A stretch of DNA of 9,342 nucleotides from Actinomycetota bacterium (lineage in GTDB: Bacteria > Actinomycetota > Actinomycetes > Streptosporangiales > Streptosporangiaceae): the NCBI GenBank assembly GCA_003140115.1, contig PLIQ01000012.1, positions 681 through 10,022 of the forward strand, written 5' to 3'. The position numbers and the translations under genes were made by a program. Positions 1 to 7,141 of this stretch are shown here, in pieces. Under the pieces are notes generated by a model. It did no database searches. It worked only from the letters and a program-made list of their open reading frames with translations, and was not told the origin of the DNA. How positions within the stretch are numbered: position 1 is the stretch's first letter; each line of letters begins with the position of its first letter.

Positions 1-42
1 AAGGAAAGCAACTTCTGGCTCGGCATCAACACGCTCGGCTGA
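1..42 (+). CDS. 3' end of an unidentified gene (partial)
   Basis: The window opens inside a reading frame that gives KESNFWLGINTLG and then TGA at 40-42. Every one of the last codons except one (GAA) ends in G or C, as expected for coding sequence in this genome. It lies on the same strand as the downstream transporter, about 100 bases before the next ribosome site. Thirteen residues are too few to name a family. It could also be a chance open frame. Confidence 0.4.
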   Translation, partial: KESNFWLGINTLG

Positions 43-144
43 TCCAGCACCCTCGCCGGTTCGGCACTCATGTCAGTAACTGATAGCGCTGCCTGGCCGC
101 GATGACCGATGGAAGTCCCCCCTTTCCCCAACCGGAGGATTCGC

Positions 145-210
145 ATGCGCCTATTCATCGCCGGCGCGCCTGGCCACATCGGCTCGCCCCTCGGAAACGG
201 TGGCCTGTGA
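145..210 (+). pseudogene. Remnant N-terminus of an SDR/NmrA-type NAD(P)-binding protein, now a 21-codon ORF
   Basis: ATG at 145 follows a good Shine-Dalgarno (CCGGAGGA, 133-140) and encodes MRLFIAGAPGHIGS, followed by seven unrelated residues and TGA at 208-210. The first 14 residues match the start of atypical short-chain dehydrogenases and NmrA-like epimerases: beta strand 1 followed by the glycine-rich dinucleotide-binding turn, usually GATGHIGS, with Thr replaced by Pro here. Everything after this turn is missing, so the gene appears to have been deleted from about codon 15 and joined to the 5' end of the transporter. Its TGA overlaps the transporter's likely GTG start (GTGA), so its ribosome site may now drive transporter translation. 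Alternatively it is a short coupled leader peptide that resembles an SDR by chance. Confidence 0.6.
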
Positions 211-1487
211 TCGGACGGGCAGCACGGAGCCCCCGGGCCGCGCGGACGCCCGCCGGGCTGGTTGCCCTGGCACTGGCCAGCTTCGCGCTCGGCCTGGCTG
301 AGTTCGTCATCGCCGGCCTGCTCCCGAGCGTCTCCCGTGACCTGTCGGTCAGCGGCGGCACGGCAGGCCTCCTTGTGACGACGTATGCCATCGGCGTCAT
401 CGTGGGCGCTCTCGTCGTGACGACGGCGCTGAGCCGAATCCGGCCCAAGACAGCCTTGATCGGTCTTGTCGCCGTGTTCGCGGGCGCGAACCTCTTGTGC
501 GCTCTTGGACCGGACTTCGAGATTGTGCTCATTGCGCGGGTCATTGCCGGGACCGCCCACGGGGCCTACTTCGGCATCGGCGTAGTCGTCGCCGTCAGCC
601 TGGTCGAGGAGAGCCGCCAGGGACGAGCGATCGCGGTCATGCTGACCGGGCTGACACTCGCCAACGTTCTGGGCGTTCCGCTCGGCACCTTGGTCGGGCA
701 GCATTTCGGCTGGCGGGTCACATTCGGCGTCATCGTGGCTCTCGCCGTTGCCGCGATGCTGGCCATCATCGTGCTTGTTCCTCAAGTCGCCCCCGCCCCG
801 ACACGCTCGCTTGCCGATCTGCGGCAGCTGCTGAACCGGCAGGCCCTGCTTTCGATGGCGGTCGCGACCCTCGGCTTCGGCGGCATGTTCGGCATATTCA
901 CCTACCTCGCGTTCACCCTGACCAGAGTCACCGGCTATGCCAGCAGCACAGTGCCCTGGCTGCTCTTGCTCTTCGGCGTCGGGCTGGTCATCGGCAACGC
1001 ACTGGGCGGCCGCCTGGCCGACCGAGCGCTGGACGCAACCCTGGCGGCAGCCCTCCTGGGTCTGCTGATCGTGCAGGTGGCATTCGGACTGGTCGCCAGC
1101 TCGAAGATCGGCGCGGCGGTCGCAATATTCCTCATGGGGATGTTCGGCTTCGCCGCTGCGCCGGGCTACCAGCGCCGCGTGATGCGTTCCGCGGTGGCGG
1201 CCGGAGCGATCGCATCCGGGGCGCCCGTCGCAGCAGTGAACCTCGGAAACGCCCTGGGCTCCTGGATCAGCGGGTTCGCGATCTCGGACGGACTCGGCTA
1301 CGTGTCACCAATCTGGATCGGCGCGGTGGCCACCGCACTCGCGTTGATCCTTCTGGCGGTCGCAGCATGGTCGCTCCGCGCCGCTCCGGCAATGATGCCC
1401 GAGGTTGCCAAGCCGCCGGGGCCACCCGCCCCGGCCCGCCACGATCAAGGCAACAGCCATGACCGCCCAGCAGCGCGACATGGCTGA
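207..1487 (+). CDS. MFS efflux transporter, DHA1 (AraJ/NepI/Cmx-like) type
   Basis: An inner-membrane proton-coupled efflux permease of the major facilitator superfamily; the substrate cannot be told from sequence. From GTG 207 it has 426 residues, the usual size for the group, with about twelve hydrophobic segments. The first begins near residue 17 (GLVALALASFALGLAEFVI). Residues 155-161 (LGVPLGT, followed by a GWR turn) are the TM5 antiporter-type motif common in AraJ/NepI/chloramphenicol exporters, and residues 267-273 (GGRLADR) form the TM8-TM9 loop motif. An in-frame ATG at 102 would add 35 polar, arginine-rich residues unlike the family and has no good ribosome site, so GTG 207, coupled to the mini-ORF stop, is preferred. 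The tail after TM12 is proline-rich and overlaps the next gene by 29 bases. The gene is complete and probably functional. Confidence 0.85.
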   Translation: MIGRAARSPRAARTPAGLVALALASFALGLAEFVIAGLLPSVSRDLSVSGGTAGLLVTTYAIGVIVGALVVTTALSRIRPKTALIGLVAVFAGANLLCALGPDFEIVLIARVIAGTAHGAYFGIGVVVAVSLVEESRQGRAIAVMLTGLTLANVLGVPLGTLVGQHFGWRVTFGVIVALAVAAMLAIIVLVPQVAPAPTRSLADLRQLLNRQALLSMAVATLGFGGMFGIFTYLAFTLTRVTGYASSTVPWLLLLFGVGLVIGNALGGRLADRALDATLAAALLGLLIVQVAFGLVASSKIGAAVAIFLMGMFGFAAAPGYQRRVMRSAVAAGAIASGAPVAAVNLGNALGSWISGFAISDGLGYVSPIWIGAVATALALILLAVAAWSLRAAPAMMPEVAKPPGPPAPARHDQGNSHDRPAARHG

Positions 1488-2077
1488 ACAGATCCTCCGC
1501 GACGCACCGTTCGATCTCGGCAGGGACGTCGCCGTCCAGCGTCCGCTCCTCGAGCAGACGCTCACCTCGCAGCCCCCGCCGCCGGACGTCTGCACGACGA
1601 CCGGCGACCTGGGTGGCATCCCCGTGATCTTGAACAACATCGCGGACGTCGACCCAGGCCGCACCATCTTCCACATTCACGGCGGCGGCTTCGCGCTTGG
1701 CTCCGCCGGGGGATCGGCGGGGCTCGCGTCCAGCCTGGCCCGTGAGACGGGCATGCGCGCCGTACCGGCCGACTACCTGCCCGCGCCCGAGCATCCGTAC
1801 CCGACCCCCGCTGAAGGACGTCAAGGCCGCCTATCGCGCCCCGGTCAACCAGACCGGCCGTGCCGACCGCATTGTCCTGTCGGTCGAGTCAGCTGGCAGC
1901 AACCTTGCGGGGCTAGGCGTCGATGCGGACAGCCATGTCCGTCCGCGACTGGTTGCCAGTGCGGCCGTCACCACGCCGATGCTCGTCATCGATCTGTGGC
2001 TCCGTACCAGACGCAGAACTATCGGTCAATCCGCGGGGAGACAGCATGGCGGTCACGAGGGAGAAAACCATGGGTAG
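1459..2077 (+). pseudogene. Frameshifted, truncated alpha/beta hydrolase fold-3 (HSL-type) esterase
   Basis: ATG 1459, with AAGG at 1447-1450, overlaps the transporter end. The first frame shows the hormone-sensitive-lipase oxyanion motif HGGGF (residues about 74-78) and, near residue 110, a DYLPAPEHPYP segment corresponding to the family's DYRLAPEHP. The match then moves one base to the other frame (PLKDVKAAYRA, later LSVESAGSNLAG). Removing one C from the run at 1805-1809 restores a continuous protein. The nucleophile elbow, normally GDSAGG, reads VESAGS, so its first glycine is lost. Similarity fades by about 1990, so the C-terminal half with the catalytic Asp and His is absent. The shifted frame ends at TAG 2075-2077, inside the next gene. 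Probably once an operon partner of the transporter; now dead. Confidence 0.8.
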
Positions 2078-2588
2078 AGAAGTCGCCGCACCGCCGGATG
2101 TACGCGGCCCTGTAGTCGCAGCGGTGGTGCTAGTAGTCAACGGCAAGAAGCACGAGGTGCCGCTCGAGCCGCGGGTGAGCCTGCTTGACGCCCTGCGCGA
2201 GCATCTCGGGCTGACCGGTTCGAAGAAGGGCTGTGACCAGGGGACGTGCGGTGCCTGCACGGTGTGGGTGGACGGCCGGCGGGTGCTGGCGTGCCTGACC
2301 CTCGCGGTCGCCTGCGAGGGCCGTGAGGTGACCACCATCGAGGGACTGTCGTCAGGCGGTGACCTGCATCCGATGCAGGCAGCGTTCATCGAGCGCGACG
2401 CATTCCAATGCGGCTACTGCACGCCCGGCCAGATCATGTCGGCGGTGGCGCTTCTGGAAGAGGGCCATGCGGGCGACGACGCGCAGATCGCGGAATGGAT
2501 GAGCGGCAACATCTGCCGCTGCGCCGCATACCCGAACATCCGCGCCGCGATCCGCGACGTCCGTGACGCGGCTGGGGGTGAGCGGTAA
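2070..2588 (+). CDS. [2Fe-2S] subunit of a molybdenum hydroxylase (PaoA/YagT-like, xanthine oxidase family)
   Basis: Electron-transfer subunit carrying two [2Fe-2S] clusters between the molybdenum and FAD sites. From ATG 2070 it has 172 residues. The plant-type ferredoxin domain (about 18-90) binds one cluster through C55, C60, C63 and C75 (C-x4-C-x2-C-x11-C). The helical C-terminal domain binds the second through C114 and C117 (CGYC) and C149 and C151 (CRC). All eight ligands are present. Two starts are credible: ATG 2046 (GGGGAG at 2035-2040) and ATG 2070 (GAGGGAG at 2057-2063); the later one is chosen because it lies closer to the domain. Neither gives a twin-arginine signal, unlike E. coli PaoA, so a cytoplasmic enzyme is inferred. 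The stop overlaps the next start (TAATG). Confidence 0.92.
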   Translation: MGREVAAPPDVRGPVVAAVVLVVNGKKHEVPLEPRVSLLDALREHLGLTGSKKGCDQGTCGACTVWVDGRRVLACLTLAVACEGREVTTIEGLSSGGDLHPMQAAFIERDAFQCGYCTPGQIMSAVALLEEGHAGDDAQIAEWMSGNICRCAAYPNIRAAIRDVRDAAGGER

Positions 2589-3580
2589 TGCAGCCCTTCA
2601 GCTATGCCAGGGCAGCCGACGCCGAGACAGCTATCGCGCTCGTCCGGGAGAGGGCGGACGCCGCGTTCCTGGCCGGCGGGACCACCGAGGTGGACCTGCT
2701 GCGCCAGAACGTGCTGCGGCCCGGGCTGCTCGTGGACATCAATGACCTTCCGCTCAGTGGCGTCGAGGACCTGCCGGGCGGCGGCGTGCGCATCGGCGCG
2801 CTGGCCAGGATGAGCGACGTCGCCAGGGCGCCCGGCGTGAGCGAGCGATTCCCCGTCATCTCGCAGGCGCTGCTGCTCGGCGCGTCGGCGCAGCTGCGGA
2901 ACATGGCCTCGATGGGCGGCAACCTGTGCCAGCGCGTGCGGTGCACCTATTTCCGTGACGCGACCTCACCGTGCAACAAGCGCGACCCGGGCAGCGGCTG
3001 CGCCGCCCTGGAGGGCATTAACCGGGGCCACGCCATCCTCGGCACCAGCGACAAGTGCATCGCCACCCATCCCTCAGACGTCGCGGTCGCGCTGGTGGCG
3101 CTGGACGCGGTGGTGCACACCCGCGGGCCCGCTGGGGAACGGGCCATTGGCATTGACGACTTCTTCTTGCTTCCCGGGGATACCCCCGAGCGTGAGCACC
3201 CGCTGGAGCACGGGGAGCTGATCTACGCCATCGAGGTGCCCGCCACGCCGGTGGCCCGCCGGTCGGTCTACCTCAAGTTCCGCGACCGCGAGTCGTATGA
3301 GTTCGCCCTGGCCTCGGTAGCGGCCGCCGTCCGCATTGAGGACGGAACCGTCGCTGAGGTACGGCTGGCGCTGGGCGGCGTCGGCACCAAGCCGTGGCGC
3401 GCCCGGCGCGCCGAGGCGAGCCTGATCGGCCGCCCGGCCACCGGAGCCAGCTTCGCTGAGGCCGCCCGCCAAGAACTGGCGATGGCGAGACCGAGACCGC
3501 TGAACGCATTCAAAGTCGAGTTGGCGCAGCGGGCGATCGTCCGCGCGCTGACCACCCTCACGGACGGGGAGCCGCGATGA
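2588..3580 (+). CDS. FAD subunit of a molybdenum hydroxylase with a [4Fe-4S]-type cysteine insert (PaoB/YagS-like)
   Basis: FAD-binding medium subunit that passes electrons from the iron-sulfur subunit to the terminal acceptor. In its 330 residues, the FAD-binding domain carries AGGTTEVDLL (29-38) and the second flavin loop ASMGGNL (107-113). A CO-dehydrogenase-flavoprotein C-terminal domain follows from about 215 (KFRDRESYEFALASVAAAV). Between the FAD loops is a cysteine-rich insert (C114, C119, C129, C138, C157, including CNKRDPGSGCAALEG) absent from ordinary xanthine dehydrogenases. The same kind of insert in E. coli PaoB, and a related one in 4-hydroxybenzoyl-CoA reductase, binds an extra [4Fe-4S] cluster. 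The start has GGGGGTGA at 2574-2581 and overlaps the previous stop; its own stop overlaps the next gene by ATGA. PaoB-like identity is well supported; the cluster is inferred from cysteine spacing. Confidence 0.92.
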   Translation: MQPFSYARAADAETAIALVRERADAAFLAGGTTEVDLLRQNVLRPGLLVDINDLPLSGVEDLPGGGVRIGALARMSDVARAPGVSERFPVISQALLLGASAQLRNMASMGGNLCQRVRCTYFRDATSPCNKRDPGSGCAALEGINRGHAILGTSDKCIATHPSDVAVALVALDAVVHTRGPAGERAIGIDDFFLLPGDTPEREHPLEHGELIYAIEVPATPVARRSVYLKFRDRESYEFALASVAAAVRIEDGTVAEVRLALGGVGTKPWRARRAEASLIGRPATGASFAEAARQELAMARPRPLNAFKVELAQRAIVRALTTLTDGEPR

Positions 3581-5820
3581 GCGGGGCTATCGGGCAGCAG
3601 GTCAGCCGCGTGGACGGTCCGCTGAAGGTCACCGGCGCCGCACGGTACTCGGGCGAGATCACGCTGCCTGGCCTTGCCTACGCCCAGATCGTCGGCGCCG
3701 AGGTAGCCAGCGGCCGGATCACGATCGATACCTCGCAGGCAGAACGCGCGCAGGGCGTCGCCGGAATCCTCACCCACCACAACACGCCGAGGGTGAACCA
3801 GGTGCCACTCGTCCCGTCGCTGCTGGGCGGCCCGGCGCCGGGCGAGACGTTCTTCCCCATGCAAGACGACGTCATCCACTATGCCGGGCAGCCGGTCGCG
3901 GTCGTGGTGGCCGACACCCTCGAGCAGGCACAGCACGCCGCAACCCTGGTCCGGGTCAGTTACGCGGAGACGCCTTCTGTCACCACGATCGACCAGGGCC
4001 GCGCTGACGCGTACGAGCCGGAGAGGATCTTCGGCGGCCTCATACCGGGCAGTGTCCGGCGCGGGAACGTCCAGGACGGCCTGGCGGCGGCCGACCTGCG
4101 CGTCGACGCGTCATTCCGCTTCGCCGCCAACCACCACAACCCGATCGAGGCGCTGACCACGATGGCAGCCTGGGACGGCGACCAGCTCACGCTGTATGAC
4201 TCCTGCCAGGGAATCAAGGCCGTGCAGGTGACCGTCGCCGCGCTGCTCGGGCTGTCCGTGTCCAAGGTCCGGGTGCTGACCCGCTACGTCGGCGGGGCCT
4301 TCGGCTCCAAGGCGATGGTCTGGCCGCACGTCACCCTCACCGCGCTGGCCGCCCAGCACGTCCGCCGGCCGGTCCGGCTCACGATGCCACGCGCGCAGAT
4401 GTTCACCTCGTGCGGGCACCGCGAGGAGCAGGAACAGCACATCCAGCTGGGAGCGACCCGCGCGGGCAAGCTGACCGCGATCCGGCACCATAAGATCTCG
4501 GTCACCTCCCCGTTCGACGACTGGGCCGAGCCTGCCTTCGGCGTCGCCTCGCAGCTGTATGACAGCCCCGCCTTCGAGGGCGTGCACCGCCTGGTCCGGG
4601 GCAACACGATGACACCGACGTTCACCCGCGGGCCGGGCGAGGCGGCCGGCGTGTTCACCCTCGAGTGCGCGATGGATGAGCTGGCCAGCCAGCTCCAGGT
4701 CGACCCCGTTGAACTGAGGCTGCGCAACCTGGCCGAGGTCGATCCCAACACCGGCAACCCGTGGTCCAGCTTCGGCTTGCGGGAATGCCTGCAACGTGGC
4801 GCATCGAGGATCGGGTGGGAGCACCGTAACCCGGCGCCGCGCTCCGAGCGTGACGGGAACTGGCTGATCGGCACGGGGATGGCCGCCGCCGCCTACCCGG
4901 TGGCGTTCTTCATGCGCACCCAGCGGGCTCGCGCCCACCTATACGCCGACGGCAGCGCCGTTGTGCAGACCTCCGCGCAGGAGTTCGGCACCGGGATGAT
5001 CACGGCGCTAACCCAGGTAGCGGCCGACGCGCTCGGCATCGGCCTGGCCGAAACGCGGGTGGAGTTCGGCGACACCGATTACCCGGCCACCGGGTCCCCG
5101 GTGGGCTCGAACGGCGCGATGATGGTCAGCGCCGCCGTGCACAACGCCGGCCTCGCCGTGCGGGACCAACTGGTCGCGCTGGCAGTCGGCGACGCGAAGT
5201 CGCCACTGCACGGCGCTGACCCCGCCATGATTACCGTGGCCAGCGGGCGAATGACGCTGGCCGGCGACGCCGGGACCGGCGAGACCTACGCCGCCCTGAT
5301 GGGACGGCACCGGCTGAACGACGCCGAAGCCATCGGCAGCTGGGACCCGCCGCCGCCGGACACCCCGCACGGCCTGCTGACCTTCGGCGCCCAGTTCGCG
5401 AAGGTGGCGGTCGACGCGGACCTGGGCATCATCCGGGTCCGGCACATGGTCGGCGCCTTCGCTCCCGGCCGGGTCCTCAACCCCAAGACCGCCCGCAGCC
5501 AGCTCATGGGCGGCATGCTCTGGGGCATGAGCCAAGCCCTGCTCGAGGGCACCCGCATGGACACCCGTCATGGCCGCTGGGCGAACGCCAGCCTGGGCGA
5601 CTACCTCGTCCCGGTCAACGCCGACGCGCCCGACGTCGACGTCGAGTTCATCGAGGTAGACGACCAGGTCACCGGCCCGCTCGGGGTCAAGGGCGTGGGC
5701 GAGATCGGGCAGGTAGGCTCCTCTGCGGCGATTGCCAACGCGGTCTTCCACGCCACCGGCTACCGGGTCCGCGAGCTGCCCATCGCCGTCGAGCACCTGC
5801 TGCCTCACCTGCCGGAATGA
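3577..5820 (+). CDS. Molybdopterin-binding catalytic subunit of an aldehyde oxidoreductase (PaoC/YagR-like)
   Basis: Large subunit holding the molybdenum cofactor; in this family it hydroxylates aldehydes or N-heterocycles using water. Its 747 residues are close to the roughly 730 of PaoC. The N-terminal aldehyde-oxidase a/b-hammerhead domain begins VSRVDGPLKVTGAARYSG. Cofactor-binding signatures follow: GGAFGSK (239-245) and RGPGEA (351-356), the latter leading into LECAMDELA. The C-terminal GVGEIGQ supplies the base glutamate, E709 (codon 5701-5703), matching the catalytic Glu of PaoC and xanthine dehydrogenase. R447 (FFMRTQ) is a candidate for the PaoC active-site arginine, but this alignment is uncertain. 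The ATG has GGGGAG at 3566-3571 and overlaps the FAD gene stop. Aromatic or aliphatic aldehydes are the likely substrates by family; true specificity is unknown. No XdhC/PaoD-type maturation gene lies in the window. Confidence 0.92.
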   Translation: MSGAIGQQVSRVDGPLKVTGAARYSGEITLPGLAYAQIVGAEVASGRITIDTSQAERAQGVAGILTHHNTPRVNQVPLVPSLLGGPAPGETFFPMQDDVIHYAGQPVAVVVADTLEQAQHAATLVRVSYAETPSVTTIDQGRADAYEPERIFGGLIPGSVRRGNVQDGLAAADLRVDASFRFAANHHNPIEALTTMAAWDGDQLTLYDSCQGIKAVQVTVAALLGLSVSKVRVLTRYVGGAFGSKAMVWPHVTLTALAAQHVRRPVRLTMPRAQMFTSCGHREEQEQHIQLGATRAGKLTAIRHHKISVTSPFDDWAEPAFGVASQLYDSPAFEGVHRLVRGNTMTPTFTRGPGEAAGVFTLECAMDELASQLQVDPVELRLRNLAEVDPNTGNPWSSFGLRECLQRGASRIGWEHRNPAPRSERDGNWLIGTGMAAAAYPVAFFMRTQRARAHLYADGSAVVQTSAQEFGTGMITALTQVAADALGIGLAETRVEFGDTDYPATGSPVGSNGAMMVSAAVHNAGLAVRDQLVALAVGDAKSPLHGADPAMITVASGRMTLAGDAGTGETYAALMGRHRLNDAEAIGSWDPPPPDTPHGLLTFGAQFAKVAVDADLGIIRVRHMVGAFAPGRVLNPKTARSQLMGGMLWGMSQALLEGTRMDTRHGRWANASLGDYLVPVNADAPDVDVEFIEVDDQVTGPLGVKGVGEIGQVGSSAAIANAVFHATGYRVRELPIAVEHLLPHLPE

Positions 5821-6326
5821 CCAGCAGCGCCCCGCGCCGCGCTGATTTCCATGACAGCGGCGCGGCTTCACCGCTGCCGGAGCGGCCGCTGCTGACCACC
5901 CCGCCTAACCTGCAGCCCCCCGGCGTAGCCGGGCAGCAGCGGCAGCGGCTCGCGTCCCAGCCGTGGTCCGGGCATGGCGGCCTGCTGCTCACCGCGGTCG
6001 TGTTCTTCGCCCTCGCCCTCGGCACCGGGAGCACCGCGACCGCGCTGCTGATCCTCGGGCCGATCTCGACATTCGCGCTGCCGGCCGTGGCCATGATCGC
6101 GTTCTGGTGGAATGACTGGCCCGGCTCCCGCCTGTCCGTGCCCTGGACTGGCTTGATCGACACGGCACTGTTCATCGCCGCCGCGATCGCAGCCACCATC
6201 GCCGGCCAGGCCATCGTCGAGCGGCCCGACATCCTTGCGGTGTTCGAGACCGCACCCGCCCCGGCGACCTTTCCCGCGACGCTGCCCCTGGCCGGCGCCG
6301 CCTTCACGGCCATGCTCCAGCTAACG
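5817..6326 (+). pseudogene. Multi-pass membrane protein at the operon end, truncated by transposase DNA
   Basis: ATG 5817 overlaps the catalytic-subunit stop (ATGA) with only a weak ribosome site, suggesting translational coupling. After a polar N-terminus of about 50 residues come hydrophobic segments at about 55-80, 84-98 and 113-133, and the beginning of a fourth at 156-169. There are conserved-looking loops AFWWNDWPGSR (95-105) and PWTGLIDT (109-116). No known enzyme family is recognised; it looks like a conserved actinobacterial membrane protein of unknown role. Around residue 170 (base 6326) sense stops and the sequence becomes the reverse complement of a transposase. The open frame runs on to a stop at 6684-6686 (289 codons in all), but residues 171-289 are low-complexity antisense translation. 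The original gene has lost its remaining membrane segments. A role as membrane partner of the dehydrogenase is possible but unproven. Confidence 0.7.
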
Positions 6327-6903
6327 GCGGGGTCCCCGGCAGGGTGCAGGCTCCAGGGCAGCGCCCCAGGGATATTCAAGGACATGAATGATATCGATCA
6401 CGATGCGGATCGTGCCGCCGCGGCGGGCGGCTTCCGCGCGGATCAGGCCCAGCTGGTGCCAGGCCCCGTCGACGAGGACGACCCAGGTCCGCGCAGGTGC
6501 TGCGGGTCGCGGGCCTCGGCCTCGTCGAACGCGGCGGCGATCATGTCCGCGGGGTCCCTGCGGACGGACCCGGCCAGCCACTTGGCCAGGGCCTTCGGCC
6601 CGGGCCGGAGCGCGCGGGCGCCGGCCCGGCCCCCGGCCGGGGCGATCACGTCGTGTGGGCGGCGTTCCGCGGGCTCGGCGTCGTAGACGGTGACCAGGGG
6701 GCCATCCGCTTGCGGTTCGGCTTCTCCCCGGCCGTCAGCCGGGTCCGCATCTTTCCCCAGCTTCGCGGCGGCCTTCGCGGTGGCAGCCCGGAGTGCCCCG
6801 GGCCGCATTACGATGCCGGCAGTCGGCCGACAGGACAAGCAGCGCCGACGGGGTGCACGGCTCCGGGACCCGGGAGGCATAGAACGCAGTGATGTCGGCT
6901 CCG
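6318..6903 (-). pseudogene. ISKra4-family transposase fragment, multiply frameshifted
   Basis: Read on the minus strand, pieces in changing frames line up with the central part of ISKra4 transposases, in order. They are ITAFYASRVPEPC and LLVLSAD (near 6900-6830), GIVMRPGALRAATAKAAAK, RLTAGEKPNRKRMA, VYDAEPAERRPHDVI, ALAKWLAGSV, AAAFDEAEARDPQH, TWVVLVDGAWHQLGLI, IVIDIIHVLEYPWGAA and SLHPAGDPAV (near 6320). Joining them needs about five frameshifts: near 6828, near 6749, near 6711, at about 6490 (two extra bases) and at about 6349 (one extra base). Both the N-terminal part and the C-terminal third are missing, and no insertion-sequence ends were recognised. It is a fossil, not an active element. 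It sits between the cut membrane protein gene and the cut hydrolase gene, so it, or a larger element, probably caused both truncations. Confidence 0.8.
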
Positions 6904-6907
6904 CCGA

Positions 6908-7129
6908 CTAGCTGGCATCCTCAATGCCGAGCGCGTGGCGGACGTAGGCCCAGGAGGCCCGCTGGATGAGGGCCACTCGTTTCGGGTTCTCGTCGGTTGT
7001 TTCCTTGGCCTCCTAGCCGGCGATTCCGCCAAGCGAGTGTTCCGCGCCGAACAGGGTGAGCAGGCTCTTACTACCGGGGCTTAGGAAGTACGGGTCGGTC
7101 ATCCAGTCCGGTTCCCGGACAGACAGCGG
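6908..7129 (-). pseudogene. C-terminal remnant of a chlorophyllase-like alpha/beta hydrolase
   Basis: The minus strand from about 7129 reads PLSVREPDWMTDPYFLSPG, then KSLLTLFGAEHSLGGIAG, an amber stop (7013-7015), EAKETTDENPKRVALIQRA, SWAYVRHALGIEDAS, and another amber stop (6908-6910). This resembles the C-terminal end of dienelactone hydrolase/chlorophyllase-type alpha/beta hydrolases, with the His of GAEHSLGG in the place of the catalytic histidine. From memory of the family, the first amber occupies an aromatic position (usually Tyr or Trp) and the second a Trp position (EDxSW). The nucleophile region and the whole N-terminus are missing, replaced by MerR sequence on the opposite strand from about 7142. 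The other end runs into transposase sequence at about 6903. Confidence 0.65.
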
Positions 7130-7141
7130 GATGTCGAGAGC

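Noticed and set aside
102..206. ATG at 102 as the transporter start
   Set aside because: It adds 35 polar, arginine- and proline-rich residues unlike the family, lacks a good ribosome site, and overlaps the better-supported SDR-like start at 145.
497..1462. Long plus-strand frame inside the transporter gene
   Set aside because: Arginine- and glycine-rich product typical of an alternate-frame shadow in high-GC DNA; the transporter frame has clear membrane segments and motifs.
1923..2045. Upstream start at 1923 for the [2Fe-2S] subunit, giving an N-terminus with an RR pair that might be a Tat signal
   Set aside because: The extension overlaps the esterase remnant and has no hydrophobic stretch after the arginines; strong ribosome sites precede 2046 and 2070 instead.
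4111..5871. Two long minus-strand frames opposite the catalytic subunit (4111-4938 and 5008-5871)
   Set aside because: Their products have no recognisable domain, and the sense strand encodes all molybdopterin-subunit motifs without a break.
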